Source of the DNA: Arthrobacter sp. EpRS71
Lineage (GTDB): Bacteria > Actinomycetota > Actinomycetes > Actinomycetales > Micrococcaceae
DNA length: 64,000 nt
Assembly (NCBI RefSeq): GCF_001512285.1
Contig: NZ_LNUV01000002.1
Span: forward strand, 62,001 to 126,000
Direction of reading: 5' to 3'
Shown: in pieces, positions 17,695 through 26,904 of the stretch
Position numbering within the stretch: position 1 is the first letter of the stretch
Layout: every line of letters begins with the position of its first letter
Notes under the pieces: model-generated
Seen by the model: only the letters and a program-made list of their open reading frames with translations
The model's database searches: none
What the model was told of the DNA's origin: nothing
Program-made: the position numbers and the translations under genes

Positions 17695-18548
17695 TGGCGC
17701 CGCTCCTTGGGATCGTCGGTGGTTTGGGAGTATTCCTCGTGTGGTGGTCGGCCTGGGTCCAGCCACCTTCTGAGCCAAAAAGAAAGAGGCCCCGACGCTT
17801 GGACCTCCTCCTGATGTCAGCTGGGATCGAGAAAGTCTCCGGTGCAGGGCTCCTTCTCACCTGCGCCGGTATCGGCCTTTTTGCGCTGCTGGTGTTCTAT
17901 GTGCTGACAGGATCCCCGCCAGTTGCCCTGTGTTTTGCACTTTTCGGATCCTGGATTCCCTTTGCAACTGTGCGTTGGCGGGCGCGAAAGCGCAGGAATG
18001 CGCTACGGCAGTTGTGGCCGGACGTCGTTGACCACTTGCGCTCGGCCATCCGTGCCGGCCTCGCACTGCCGGAGGCCCTGATCCAGCTGGGACACAACGG
18101 GCCCGAAGAATTAAGGGAACTGTTCCTGGATTTCGGGGCCGACTACAGAGCCGCCGGTAATTTTGAGGCCGCAGTGAACAAACTCAAAGAACGCCTTGCA
18201 GATCCCGTGGCCGACCGCATCATTGAGGCCTTGCGAATGACCCGCGAAGTAGGTGGCTCCGACCTCGGTCGGATGTTGGGAACATTGTCGGGTTTCCTGC
18301 GGGACAGTGCGCGGACGCGCAGTGAGCTTGAAGCCCGTCAGTCGTGGACCATCAATGCCGCCCGGCTTGCTGTCGCTGCGCCTTGGATAGTTTTGGTGGT
18401 CATGGCCAGCCGGCCGGAGGCCATGCTGGCCTTCAACTCCGGCCTTGGCGCCATGGTGTTGCTTGGAGGCCTCCTGGTCTCTGTTTTCTGCTACTCCGTG
18501 ATGCTTCGTGTCGGCGCCTTGCCAGAGGATGAGCGGGTTTTCGGATGA
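17694..18548 (+). CDS. TadB-like type II secretion F-domain membrane protein
   Basis: A 284-residue protein with two N-terminal and two C-terminal membrane segments around a cytoplasmic F domain. The segment LWPDVVDHLRSAIRAGLALPEALIQLG is the standard T2SF signature, followed by ALRMTREVGGSDLGRMLGTLSGFLR. It is expected to form the inner-membrane platform with the next gene product and to be driven by CpaF. The start overlaps the CpaF stop by one base and its stop overlaps the next start (ATGA at 18545). Confidence 0.83.
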   Translation: MAPLLGIVGGLGVFLVWWSAWVQPPSEPKRKRPRRLDLLLMSAGIEKVSGAGLLLTCAGIGLFALLVFYVLTGSPPVALCFALFGSWIPFATVRWRARKRRNALRQLWPDVVDHLRSAIRAGLALPEALIQLGHNGPEELRELFLDFGADYRAAGNFEAAVNKLKERLADPVADRIIEALRMTREVGGSDLGRMLGTLSGFLRDSARTRSELEARQSWTINAARLAVAAPWIVLVVMASRPEAMLAFNSGLGAMVLLGGLLVSVFCYSVMLRVGALPEDERVFG

Positions 18549-19486
18549 ACACATCAACCGCCTTCGCCGTGCTGTGCGGCCTGTTTCTGGGTGCCGGATG
18601 GTGGTTGATCCTGGTGCGGCTCCCGTTTATGCGGGGACGGAGATTCTCCGATCGGATCGAACCGCAGTTGAAGTCGCAGAATCTCGAATCGCGCCTTCTT
18701 CGCAGGCCCACGCACAACCTCACGCCGTTTGGGCCGTTGGAACGAATCCTCAGACCGTTCATCCGCGATGCCATCACCTCCATGTCGCGCTTCAATGTGG
18801 GGTCCACGGCCCTGGCGAAGCGGCTTGCCCGTGCCGGTTCAACAAAATCGACGCTGGACTTTCGGGCCGAGCAGCTCCTGTGGGCCGGTGTCGCTTTTGT
18901 GCTTGCTGTGCTGGTGGTTGCAGCCGGCGCCACCGCAGGCCGCTTCAGCCCGGCCGTGTCATGCATCGCTGTCATCGGCAGCGCACTGGGCGGCTACTTA
19001 CTTCGTGACAATCTCCTGGGGCAGACCATCAAACGGCGGGAGTCAAGGATGTTGTCTGAGTTTCCCAGCCTCGCGGAGCTGATGGCGCTCGCGGTTGCTG
19101 CGGGGGAGAGTGCCATGGGCGCGATGGACAGGGTGAGCCGGAGTTCCCAGGGTGAGCTCTCCGGGGAGTTCGCCACCATCCTTGCGGATGCCCGATCCGG
19201 CAGGCCGCTGACGGAAGCGCTCCAGGCCTTCTCCGCAAGGGCTGAACTTCCGCCCTTGGTCAGGTTCATCGACGGTCTGGTGGTGGCTGTGGAGCGCGGG
19301 ACTCCCTTGGCAGACGTTCTTCGGGCGCAGGCAGCGGACGTTCGCGATGCCGCACAGCGGGACCTCATGGAGTCTGCGGGCCGAAAAGAGATTGCCATGA
19401 TGGTTCCGCTCGTCTTCGGGGTGCTTCCACTGACCGTTGTGTTTGCCGCTTTCCCTGCCATCGCCGCCTTGGAAATGAGCCTTTAA
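18545..19486 (+). CDS. TadC-like type II secretion F-domain membrane protein
   Basis: A 313-residue protein with membrane segments near the N-terminus and around residues 110-150, and a final hydrophobic segment. The T2SF domain is visible as FPSLAELMALAVAAGESAMGAMDRVS with RSGRPLTEALQAFSARAELPPLVRF. It pairs with TadB as the second platform protein. The ATGA overlap with the upstream gene indicates coupled translation. Confidence 0.83.
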   Translation: MNTSTAFAVLCGLFLGAGWWLILVRLPFMRGRRFSDRIEPQLKSQNLESRLLRRPTHNLTPFGPLERILRPFIRDAITSMSRFNVGSTALAKRLARAGSTKSTLDFRAEQLLWAGVAFVLAVLVVAAGATAGRFSPAVSCIAVIGSALGGYLLRDNLLGQTIKRRESRMLSEFPSLAELMALAVAAGESAMGAMDRVSRSSQGELSGEFATILADARSGRPLTEALQAFSARAELPPLVRFIDGLVVAVERGTPLADVLRAQAADVRDAAQRDLMESAGRKEIAMMVPLVFGVLPLTVVFAAFPAIAALEMSL

Positions 19487-19566
19487 CACCCATGGCGCCA
19501 TCCGCCATGGCCGCCCTCCAAGAAGTCATGTCAAGTCAGCAACTACTCAAAAAATTGGGGAAAACC

Positions 19567-19803
19567 ATGAAACGAATTTCAATTAAACCGTCCGTTGTCT
19601 CCATCCAGCTCTGCTGCTCTGTCTGGTTGTTTGTTGTGGCCCGGAGGGCGTTGCCCGCACACGACGGCCCCGAGCGTGGCGATGTGCCTGGTTGGGTGAT
19701 GATCACACTCATGTCCGCGATTCTCGTGGCAGGACTTCTTGCCATCGCCACACCGGCGCTGACCGACCTCTTCAATCAGGCCATGAGCAAGGTGGGCAAG
19801 TAG
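19567..19803 (+). CDS. Small pilin-like membrane protein (Flp/DUF4244-type)
   Basis: About 78 residues from the ATG at 19567; an upstream ATG at 19492 is also open. The C-terminal half, RGDVPGWVMITLMSAILVAG then a hydrophobic helix ending FNQAMSKVGK, matches the small Flp-pilin-like proteins found between tadC and tadE in actinobacterial pilus operons. The RGD-VPGWVMIT stretch could be the processing region before the helix, but no classical G-[VIL]-x4-E prepilin site is obvious. It is the best candidate for the pilin subunit. The start is uncertain (only a GGGG-like site upstream). Confidence 0.65.
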   Translation: MKRISIKPSVVSIQLCCSVWLFVVARRALPAHDGPERGDVPGWVMITLMSAILVAGLLAIATPALTDLFNQAMSKVGK

Positions 19804-19810
19804 GCATGGG

Positions 19811-20236
19811 ATGAAGAACCATGCATGGATCGGCCACGACCGGCCTCACTCAAAGCCAGTGGCAACCGTGAACGAGCGTGGATCAGCGGTTGTCGACTTC
19901 GTGTTGGTCAGTGCACTGCTGACCGTGTTCTTTATGTCGATTGTTCAACTCATGGTGGTCCTGCATGTTCGGAACACACTCATCGATGCAGCTGCTTCCG
20001 GAGCACGGTATGGAGCGTTATCGGACCGCACGCTCAATGATGCCCGGACGAGGACTGCTGAGTTGATCGGTGGTGCGTTGAACAGTGATTTCGCGCGTGA
20101 CATCACGTCGACGGAAATCACCATTGATGGGATCCGAACCCTGGAAGTGACGGTGAGGGCCCCGTTGCCGGTTGTTGGCCTGATCGGTCCTGGTGAGCTA
20201 CTGGAGGTCAAAGGGCATGCGGATCTTCCGGGATGA
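19811..20236 (+). CDS. TadE-like pilus assembly protein
   Basis: A 141-residue protein with a cytoplasmic N-terminus and one helix starting at ERGSAVVDFVLVSALLTVFF, the TadE signature (G-S-A-x-x-[DE]-F). The following segment, RNTLIDAAASGARYGAL, is also characteristic. The remainder is extracytoplasmic. TadE-like minor pseudopilins are processed and needed for pilus formation in the Tad system. It starts seven bases after the pilin-like gene. Confidence 0.78.
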   Translation: MKNHAWIGHDRPHSKPVATVNERGSAVVDFVLVSALLTVFFMSIVQLMVVLHVRNTLIDAAASGARYGALSDRTLNDARTRTAELIGGALNSDFARDITSTEITIDGIRTLEVTVRAPLPVVGLIGPGELLEVKGHADLPG

Positions 20237-20753
20237 GCCGTCCAAGGAACGGGTGACCGCGTTCCGGCGCAGGGTGCGGGAGGCCCTGTGTTTGCCGGCC
20301 AGGTCTTCTGGCAGCACTGCTGGTAGCTCTGCACATCCCGCAGCACAGCAGGGTAGCGCCGTCGTGGAATTCACATTCCTCGCATTGCTGCTCATGGTCC
20401 CCGTGGTCTATTTCGTGGTGACTGTCGGCCACATCCAAGGCGGGTCGTTTGCGGTGGTGGGCGCTGCGGATCAGGCCGCAAAGGTCTTCGTAGCTCAAGG
20501 GGACCCGGACAGTGCGAGGATTGCTGCGGAGCGCAGCGTGCTTGTTGCCCTGAAGGACTATGGTCATTCACCCGAACTTGCCACCGTATCGATTGATTGT
20601 GATCGAGCGGGTTGTTCATCGGCCGGTACAACGGTGACCGTGACGGTGAATCTGGATGTTTCGTTGCCTTTGATGCCGTTCGGGGACTCGCTGCAGTTGG
20701 AGGCAATCCGGGTGAGTGCTTCGGCATCGCAGGTCGTGGGGCGTTACCAGTGA
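20217..20753 (+). CDS. Second TadE-like (TadF-type) pseudopilin
   Basis: A 178-residue protein. The chosen ATG at 20217 overlaps the end of the previous gene by 20 bases and has GGAGG nine bases upstream. A basic N-terminus leads to QQGSAVVEFTFLALLLMVPVV, the TadE-type processing and helix motif, and then an extracytoplasmic domain containing two cysteines (SIDCDRAGC). It is probably a second minor pseudopilin acting with the neighbouring TadE-like protein. Confidence 0.72.
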   Translation: MRIFRDEPSKERVTAFRRRVREALCLPARSSGSTAGSSAHPAAQQGSAVVEFTFLALLLMVPVVYFVVTVGHIQGGSFAVVGAADQAAKVFVAQGDPDSARIAAERSVLVALKDYGHSPELATVSIDCDRAGCSSAGTTVTVTVNLDVSLPLMPFGDSLQLEAIRVSASASQVVGRYQ

Positions 20754-21208
20754 CGGCGGTCTTGTCAGGAAACAATCCACGGGAAGAGGGTCAAATAACC
20801 GTTCTCATCGTGGGCTTCGTGCTCTTGTCCCTCCTGCTCGCTTCCGTGGTGATGGCTGCTTCAGCCGTGTACTTGGAGCATAAGAAGCTGCTGTCCTTGG
20901 CCGACGGAGCGGCGCTCGCGGCCGCGGACTCCTACACTGTGGGGGATATCGGGCGAGGCAGTATTCCTGCTACTTCCTTGGTGGATGGGAGAGTGCTGGC
21001 GGCAACATCCTCGTACCTCGAGGCCAGCCAGGCTTTTTCACGGCACCAGGACCTGGCTGTCGCGGGAGGTACAGGAAGCGAGCCCGGCGGGACGGCGGTT
21101 GTAGTCCTCACCGCCGTGGCGCACCCTCCCGTGATCAGTTTTCTGTTGCCCGATGGGATTCTGATAGAGGCGAAGGCAACGGCCCGATCCCGGCTGACCC
21201 AGGAATGA
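20750..21208 (+). CDS. TadG-like pilus-associated protein
   Basis: A 152-residue protein. The GTG at 20750 overlaps the stop of the previous gene (GTGA). The N-terminus [19 protein letters not shown] is the TadE/G-like membrane helix, followed by [19 protein letters not shown], the usual Flp-pilus TadG-like N-terminal domain. It is much shorter than proteobacterial TadG and lacks a von Willebrand A domain. It closes the pilus operon; no prepilin peptidase, secretin or TadZ is encoded here. Confidence 0.7.
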   Translation: MTAVLSGNNPREEGQITVLIVGFVLLSLLLASVVMAASAVYLEHKKLLSLADGAALAAADSYTVGDIGRGSIPATSLVDGRVLAATSSYLEASQAFSRHQDLAVAGGTGSEPGGTAVVVLTAVAHPPVISFLLPDGILIEAKATARSRLTQE

Positions 21209-21291
21209 TCCGCACGGCAGGGAGCCAACCCTCGGGCACAGCTTGGGGGAGCCGTCAGAGAGTGCAACGGATAGCGTACGCTGGGATGACC

Positions 21292-22410
21292 ATGGCTGAA
21301 ATTGATTTTCCCGCGGAAATCCGCGCACTTCGAGCAACGTACAGCTCCATCGAAAACGTCACCGATGTCGAAGCCCTCAAGGCTGAGATCGCTGAGCTGA
21401 GCGAGCAGGCCGGGGCCCCGGACCTTTGGGACGATCCTGCTTCCGCGCAAGTAATCACCTCGCGTTTGTCGCACAGGCAGTCTGAAGTTGAGCGCCTCTC
21501 CAAACTTGATTCCCGGATTGACGACCTCGAAGTCCTGGTGGAACTCGGCCAGGACGAGGGCGATGAGGATTCCATGGCGGAAGCCGCCAAGGAACTTTCG
21601 TCCATCCGCAAGGCTCTTGCGGACCTTGAAATAACCACCCTCTTGTCAGGGGAGTATGACGAACGCGAGGCTGTTGTCACCATCAGGGCGGGAGCCGGTG
21701 GCGTCGATGCTGCTGATTTCGCCGAGATGCTGATGAGGATGTACCTCCGGTGGGCGGAACGCCACGGCTATCCCACCACTGTTATGGACACGTCCTATGC
21801 TGAAGAAGCGGGCCTGAAATCCGCCACGTTCGAAGTGAAAGCACCCTACGCCTTCGGCACGTTGAGTGTCGAGGCCGGCACGCACCGACTGGTCCGCATC
21901 AGTCCCTTCGATAATCAGGGGCGCCGCCAAACGTCCTTCGCCGCAGTTGAAGTCATCCCGTTGATCGAGCAGACAGACTCGATCGACATTCCGGATAACG
22001 AGATCCGTGTGGACGTCTTCCGTTCCTCAGGTCCGGGTGGTCAGTCCGTCAACACCACTGACTCCGCCGTACGGTTGACGCACATCCCGACGGGCATTGT
22101 GGTCTCCATGCAGAACGAGAAATCCCAGCTTCAAAACCGGGCCGCCGCCATGCGGGTCCTCCAGTCGCGATTGCTGCTGGTTAAGAAGGAACAGCAGGAC
22201 GCGGAAAAGAAAGCTCTTGCCGGAGACGTTAAGGCGTCCTGGGGCGATCAAATGCGTTCCTACGTTCTCAACCCCTACCAAATGGTCAAGGACCTGCGTA
22301 CGGAACACGAAGTGGGCAACACTTCGGCGGTTCTTGACGGAGAAATTGATGACTTCATCGACGCCGGTATTCGCTGGCGTACGGGCAACCGAAACGCAGC
22401 AGCCAACTAG
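21292..22410 (+). CDS. prfB: Peptide chain release factor 2
   Basis: RF2 reads UGA and UAA stop codons and triggers peptide release in the ribosome. Visible motifs are the SPF tripeptide ([12 protein letters not shown]) that reads the stop codon and the GGQ loop ([10 protein letters not shown]) that reaches the peptidyl-transferase centre. The length of 372 residues from the ATG at 21292 is normal for the family. A start two codons upstream (21286) is possible. The reading frame is continuous, so the autoregulatory +1 frameshift found in many bacterial prfB genes is absent. Confidence 0.93.
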   Translation: MAEIDFPAEIRALRATYSSIENVTDVEALKAEIAELSEQAGAPDLWDDPASAQVITSRLSHRQSEVERLSKLDSRIDDLEVLVELGQDEGDEDSMAEAAKELSSIRKALADLEITTLLSGEYDEREAVVTIRAGAGGVDAADFAEMLMRMYLRWAERHGYPTTVMDTSYAEEAGLKSATFEVKAPYAFGTLSVEAGTHRLVRISPFDNQGRRQTSFAAVEVIPLIEQTDSIDIPDNEIRVDVFRSSGPGGQSVNTTDSAVRLTHIPTGIVVSMQNEKSQLQNRAAAMRVLQSRLLLVKKEQQDAEKKALAGDVKASWGDQMRSYVLNPYQMVKDLRTEHEVGNTSAVLDGEIDDFIDAGIRWRTGNRNAAAN

Positions 22411-22497
22411 GAGACGTAAAGCGTGACTTGGGCCACGTGATGCTTCGGATTCTGCGACACGCCTGTGAAAGCTGCGGAATCACGGCTCACTCGTGCG

Positions 22498-22503
22498 TAT
22501 AGT
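22498..22503 (+). promoter_or_regulatory. Possible -10 element of the ftsE promoter
   Basis: TATAGT lies in the 188-base gap between prfB and ftsE, about 95 bases before the ftsE start. No convincing -35 is seen and the rest of the gap shows no other feature. Confidence 0.3.
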
Positions 22504-22598
22504 CGAGTGGCCGGTGCTCTCACTTCCCCCATCGAAAGCCCGTGCTCCGGCTGTTGGACTGGGCGGCTACGTCATGTCCGGCGGGGTTCTAAAGGGCC

Positions 22599-23363
22599 AT
22601 GATCAGATTTGAGAATGTCACCAAGGTCTACGAGCAGAATGCCCGACCGGCACTCGATTCTGTGAGCCTTGAGATCAACCGCGGCGAATTCACCTTCCTG
22701 GTGGGTGCCTCAGGCTCAGGTAAGTCCACCTTCCTTCGGTTGATCCTGAAAGAGGACAAAGCCTCGTCCGGTTCCGTGTACGTTGCTGGCCAGAACGTTG
22801 CCAACATATCGAGCTGGCGTGTGCCGAAGCTCCGGCGTGGAATCGGCGTTGTCTTCCAGGACTTCCGGTTGCTCCCGCAGAAGAATGTTTTCGCGAATGT
22901 GGCTTTTGCCATGCAGGTGATTGGAAAGAGCCGCTCGATTATTCGGGAGACAGTGCCGGAGGTCTTGAAGACCGTTGGCTTGGAGGGCAAAGAACGCCGT
23001 ATGCCCCATGAACTTTCCGGTGGCGAACAGCAGCGCGTGGCGATCGCGCGCGCCGTCGTAAACCGCCCTGGCATTTTGCTGGCCGACGAACCGACCGGAA
23101 ACCTGGACCCCATCACCTCGATGGGAATCATGGGAGTCCTGGACAAAATCAACCAGAACGGGACCACTGTTGTCATGGCAACCCACGACGACGACATCGT
23201 CAACGAGATGCGCCGCCGCGTGGTGGAACTCAAGAACGGCAAGGTTATTCGCGACGAAGCGAAGGCCCTGTACACCTCGATGATTCCGGTAGTTGGGGAG
23301 TCGCGCCGCTTGAGGGATGCCAGCGGCGAGGAACTCAACCGCGCGCAGGGGGCACAGCTGTGA
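22599..23363 (+). CDS. ftsE: Cell-division ATP-binding protein FtsE
   Basis: The ATPase of the FtsEX complex, which transmits cytokinetic-ring signals to cell-wall hydrolases outside the membrane. Walker A is GASGSGKST, the Q-loop is VVFQDFRLL, the signature is LSGGEQQR and Walker B is [12 protein letters not shown]. At 254 residues it carries a polar C-terminal extension of about 25 residues ([18 protein letters not shown]) beyond the common length. It overlaps ftsX by four bases (GTGA), and an M23 hydrolase follows ftsX. Confidence 0.95.
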   Translation: MIRFENVTKVYEQNARPALDSVSLEINRGEFTFLVGASGSGKSTFLRLILKEDKASSGSVYVAGQNVANISSWRVPKLRRGIGVVFQDFRLLPQKNVFANVAFAMQVIGKSRSIIRETVPEVLKTVGLEGKERRMPHELSGGEQQRVAIARAVVNRPGILLADEPTGNLDPITSMGIMGVLDKINQNGTTVVMATHDDDIVNEMRRRVVELKNGKVIRDEAKALYTSMIPVVGESRRLRDASGEELNRAQGAQL

Positions 23364-24274
23364 GGCTCTTGTTCATCCTGGGGGAAATTGGCAGTGGGCT
23401 GCGCCGAAACCTCTCCATGGTAATTTCCGTGGTCCTGGTAACTTTTGTTTCCCTGACGTTCGTCGGTGCGGCAGGAATGCTGCAGATGCAGATCAATCAG
23501 ATGAAGGGCTTCTGGTACGACAAAGTCCAAGTGGCCGTCTTCCTCTGCAATGACGGTTCGACGGCGGTCGGCTGTGCTTCGGGTTCGGCCACCAAGGAAC
23601 AGCAGGCGAACCTTCAGGCGATGCTTGAATCTCCGGCGGTCAAACCGTACATCAACGATTTCCAGTTTGAATCCCAAGCCGAGGCGTACAAGCATTTCAA
23701 GGAGCAGTTCTCCAATTCGCCGATTGTGGATTCCGTTTCTGAAGACCAGCTCCCGGCTTCCTTCCGGATCAACATGAAGAACCCTGAGAAGTACGAGATC
23801 ATCAGCGAGACGTTTTCCTCGCAGCCAGGTGTTGAAACGGTCAGCGATCAACGGCAGGTGCTGGAACGTATCTTTTCCTGGATGAACGGGGCCTCAGTTG
23901 CGGCCATAGGTGTCGCGGCGGTGATGATCTTCTGCGCGGTCCTGCTGATCACCACCACCATCAGGTTGTCGGCGTTCAGCCGACGGCGAGAGACGGGAAT
24001 CATGCGTTTGGTGGGAGCGTCAAAGATGGTGATCCAGTTGCCGTTCATCCTCGAAGGTGTCATTGCCGCCGTTGTGGGGGCGCTCCTTGCCTCCGTCACG
24101 CTCTGGCTCATGGCGCACTTCTGGCTCAACGGTGATTTGTCGAGGCAATTCCTGAATACCCCGTTCATCTCTTCCACTCAGGTCTTGGTGATCGCGCCGG
24201 TGCTGGTGGCACTCGGCGCCGGGCTGGCTGGTATCTCTTCACTGTTGACCCTTCGGCGTTACCTGAAGGTGTAG
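23360..24274 (+). CDS. ftsX: Cell-division membrane protein FtsX
   Basis: A 304-residue permease-like protein: one N-terminal membrane segment, a periplasm-side domain with a probable cysteine pair ([15 protein letters not shown]), then three more membrane segments. [14 protein letters not shown] is the conserved cytoplasmic loop of the FtsX family. The start is GTG at 23360 inside the end of ftsE. With FtsE it should activate a peptidoglycan hydrolase during division, most likely the product of the next gene. Confidence 0.93.
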   Translation: MRLLFILGEIGSGLRRNLSMVISVVLVTFVSLTFVGAAGMLQMQINQMKGFWYDKVQVAVFLCNDGSTAVGCASGSATKEQQANLQAMLESPAVKPYINDFQFESQAEAYKHFKEQFSNSPIVDSVSEDQLPASFRINMKNPEKYEIISETFSSQPGVETVSDQRQVLERIFSWMNGASVAAIGVAAVMIFCAVLLITTTIRLSAFSRRRETGIMRLVGASKMVIQLPFILEGVIAAVVGALLASVTLWLMAHFWLNGDLSRQFLNTPFISSTQVLVIAPVLVALGAGLAGISSLLTLRRYLKV

Positions 24275-24329
24275 CTGTGGACGCCCTGACTGAAACAACT
24301 GCCATGCTGACAATCGAAAAGGACTCCTG

Positions 24330-25745
24330 ATGACCACGTTGGACCCGAACCCCCTGCGCCGACGCTTTGCGTCCGGCCATGCTCGGTTTCTGGGGGCGGT
24401 TCTTGCCGTGGGCCTGGCAGTCAGCCTGCTGTCCGGAGCTCCAACTGCGCAAGCAGACAGCCTCGAGGACCAGCAGGCTGCCCTGGAGGCAGAAGCAGCC
24501 CGGGTCCAAGCTTCGCTGGAGTTCGTTGACTCAAACATCGCGAAGGCCGCCGGGGACCTTGTGATCTATCAAGGCCGGCTTCCTGGCGCTCAGCAGGCCC
24601 TGCTTGAGGCGCAGGGGCGTGTTGCAAGCGCGGTCAAGGAAGTAGAGGCGCTTGCTGCAAGGGTAGAGCTCGCCCAGCAGAACAAGGCCAAGATTACGGA
24701 GCAGTTGGAGAGCGATAAGCAGAAGATCACTGACACGAAGAAGCTGATCGGTCAGATCGCCTCCCAGGCTTACAAGTCCGGTGGCGTGCCCACCAATATT
24801 GCGCTTCTCTTCGGGTCCAGCGAATCCGGCAGCCTGACTGAGTCCATGGACTTGGCTGATCAGGCCATGCGAAGCCAAAACGCGGCGATGACTAAACTCA
24901 CCCAGCAGAACGCCACCAACGTGAACTCGCAGGCGAGGCTTGTTGCCGTGGAAGAAGAAATCCAGGACCTGAAGAGCAAGGCGGAAGCCGCGCTGGCACG
25001 CGAGAAGTCGGCAAGGGATGAAGCTGCGAGCAAGAAAGCTGAAGTCGACAAGCTGATTGAGGACACCACCCGCCTGAACGGACAACTTCAAGCTGCCAAG
25101 CCCGGCATCGAAGCCAACCTTGCGCGGGTCAAGGCTGAACAGAGTACGGTCGCTGCCGAAATCGTGGAGCGCGACCGTAAGCTGCGGGAGGCCTGGGAGG
25201 CGGAACAGCGGCGGATTGCAGAAGCTGCCGCGGCCGCTGCCGCGGCTGCTGCAGCCGCCCAAGGAAGGCCTGCGCCTCCTGAGCCGCCGTATTCTCCTCC
25301 GCCCGCGGGTTCGCCGTCAGCGTTCGGTCTCCGTCACCCCTTCGCAAGTGCTGTCCCCATCACCTCCGGATTTGGTTGGCGGGCAACACCGCCAGGCACC
25401 ATTGATTTCTATGGCACCGGCGGTTATATGCACACGGGGATCGACTTCGGGGCGGCGTGCGGCACGCCTGTCTATGCCGCGGCTGCGGGTGAAGTCTTCA
25501 ATTCTGGATGGAACTCGGCCGATGGCGGCGGATGGCGAGTGAAAATCTCCCACGGCGTGGTGCAAGGCAACTCGCTGACCACCATCTATTACCACAACAG
25601 CAGCATTGTGGTGGCGAATGGCCAGCAGGTATCGGCGGGGCAACTCATCGCCTACTCGGGGAGCACAGGTAACTCGACAGGGTGCCACGCACACTTCGAA
25701 ACCTGGCTCAACAGTGCCGCAGTGGACCCCATGACCCTCCTGTAG
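24330..25745 (+). CDS. Secreted coiled-coil M23 peptidoglycan hydrolase (EnvC-like)
   Basis: A 471-residue protein with a signal peptide (AVLAVGLAVSLLSGAPTAQA), a long Ala/Glu/Lys-rich coiled coil over roughly residues 45-300, an Ala/Pro linker and a C-terminal LytM/M23 domain. Metal ligands are present: H368 and D372 (MHTGIDF) and H455 of the HAH motif, so the domain looks catalytically competent, unlike EnvC of E. coli. The arrangement of coiled coil plus M23 domain directly behind ftsEX matches the FtsEX-controlled hydrolase/activator systems. AAGGA precedes the ATG. No gene symbol is standard in this group. Confidence 0.88.
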   Translation: MTTLDPNPLRRRFASGHARFLGAVLAVGLAVSLLSGAPTAQADSLEDQQAALEAEAARVQASLEFVDSNIAKAAGDLVIYQGRLPGAQQALLEAQGRVASAVKEVEALAARVELAQQNKAKITEQLESDKQKITDTKKLIGQIASQAYKSGGVPTNIALLFGSSESGSLTESMDLADQAMRSQNAAMTKLTQQNATNVNSQARLVAVEEEIQDLKSKAEAALAREKSARDEAASKKAEVDKLIEDTTRLNGQLQAAKPGIEANLARVKAEQSTVAAEIVERDRKLREAWEAEQRRIAEAAAAAAAAAAAAQGRPAPPEPPYSPPPAGSPSAFGLRHPFASAVPITSGFGWRATPPGTIDFYGTGGYMHTGIDFGAACGTPVYAAAAGEVFNSGWNSADGGGWRVKISHGVVQGNSLTTIYYHNSSIVVANGQQVSAGQLIAYSGSTGNSTGCHAHFETWLNSAAVDPMTLL

Positions 25746-25821
25746 AGTGCTCACAGCGCGCGGAGGCTCCGCCGCGCTGGCGTACACTAGTTGAAATTCG
25801 CATCTAACAAGGAGTTCTACC

Positions 25822-26292
25822 GTGCCCAAGGAAAGTGGCCGTAAGGTAGTGGCCACCAATCGGAAGGCCCGGCATAACTACCATGTCCTGGATACCTATG
25901 AGGCAGGCATTGCCCTCATGGGAACCGAGGTGAAGTCCCTCCGTGAAGGCCATGCCTCCATGGTTGATGGCTTCTGCACGTTCTACAACGACGAGCTGTG
26001 GATGGAGGGCATCCACATCCCCGAGTACCACCAGGGGAGCTGGACCAACCATGCCGCCCGTCGGCGTCGTAAGCTCTTGTTGCACCGGGATGAACTGGAC
26101 AAGATTTCGCAAAAGATCCGCGAGTCCGGTTTTACCGTTGTACCTCTCCAGTTGTACTTCCTGGACGGCCGGGCCAAGGTGGAAATCGCCATTGCCCGCG
26201 GCAAGAAGGATTACGACAAGCGGCAGACCCTCCGCGAGCAGCAGGATAAGCGTGAATCACTGCGCGAGTTGCGGGAACGCAACCGACGCTAG
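25822..26292 (+). CDS. smpB: SsrA-binding protein SmpB
   Basis: A 156-residue partner of tmRNA in ribosome rescue. Typical segments are NRKARHNYHVLDTYEAGI, GTEVKSLREGHASM, the RRRKLLLH motif, and a basic C-terminal tail (KRESLRELRERNR) that enters the empty mRNA channel. The GTG start has AAGGAG seven bases upstream, and a TACACT -10 lies at 25783-25788. The tmRNA gene follows by about 100 bases on the same strand. Confidence 0.96.
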   Translation: MPKESGRKVVATNRKARHNYHVLDTYEAGIALMGTEVKSLREGHASMVDGFCTFYNDELWMEGIHIPEYHQGSWTNHAARRRRKLLLHRDELDKISQKIRESGFTVVPLQLYFLDGRAKVEIAIARGKKDYDKRQTLREQQDKRESLRELRERNRR

Positions 26293-26391
26293 CAACACTG
26301 TGTCCGGGGAATGATCCACCGGATGAATGCGTTATGATAGGTAGTCCGACGGGAGTCCAAAGACTCCTGGTGGGTTTGGTAACAAAATAAC

Positions 26392-26760
26392 GGGGATGAT
26401 CGGTTTCGACGATGTTAGTCGCGACAGGTGAAGCGGGCCGAGGATGCAGAATTATCTCGTAAACGCTGTCTGCAAACCAATAAGTGCCGAATCTAAGCGC
26501 ACTGACTTCGCTCTCGCTGCCTAAGCAGTAAGACAGTCCGTCAGCCCGGGGTTGCTATCGCCCCGGTTCCTGGCGTCATTTAGATAGCCACTGCTGTTTG
26601 CCTTCGTCATTGAGGTAAACGGGACTCTTAGATGACTGGGCCCGGATCAGCCACTTGTTCGCAGGATGGCTGGGGCCGAGAAATTCCGACGCGAACTGCG
26701 CCCGGAGAAGCCCTGACAAAACGACATCGGACGGGGGTTCAATTCCCCCCATCTCCACCC
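26392..26760 (+). ncRNA. ssrA: Transfer-messenger RNA (tmRNA)
   Basis: The 5' end GGGGATGATCGGTTTCGACG and the 3' T-loop/acceptor (GGGTTCAATTCCCCCCATC) form the tRNA-like ends; the 7-bp acceptor stem pairs 26392-26398 with 26750-26756. The tag frame starts with GCC at 26486 and reads AESKRTDFALAA before TAA at 26522-26524, so the tag ends in the normal ALAA degron. A TATGAT -10 at 26333-26338 suggests a transcript beginning about 45 bases upstream that is trimmed to the mature 5' end. CCA is not clearly encoded. Confidence 0.95.
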
Positions 26761-26762
26761 CG

Positions 26763-26797
26763 GAAAGCCCTCGGATCCTTGTGATCCGGGGGCTTTC
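26763..26797 (+). terminator. Terminator of ssrA
   Basis: A 15-bp stem (26763-26777 with 26783-26797, one G-T pair) and a five-base loop are followed by TTTGTG immediately after the tmRNA. Confidence 0.85.
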
Positions 26798-26904
26798 TTT
26801 GTGTAGACTGCAGCAGCGTTCACCTGCGGCGTAGAGACTACGAGCCAGGGCTTGGCGCTTGTAGTGGATAGACGCTTCGGCGCAGTGGGAAGGCAAGCTC
26901 CAGG

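Noticed and set aside
21286..21500. Possible programmed frameshift at the start of prfB
   Set aside because: The frame is continuous through the region where the in-frame TGA and slippery CTT normally lie.
26576..26896. A 106-codon minus-strand open frame through the tmRNA and its terminator
   Set aside because: It runs antisense through the conserved 3' half of ssrA and has no ribosome-binding site or recognisable protein features.
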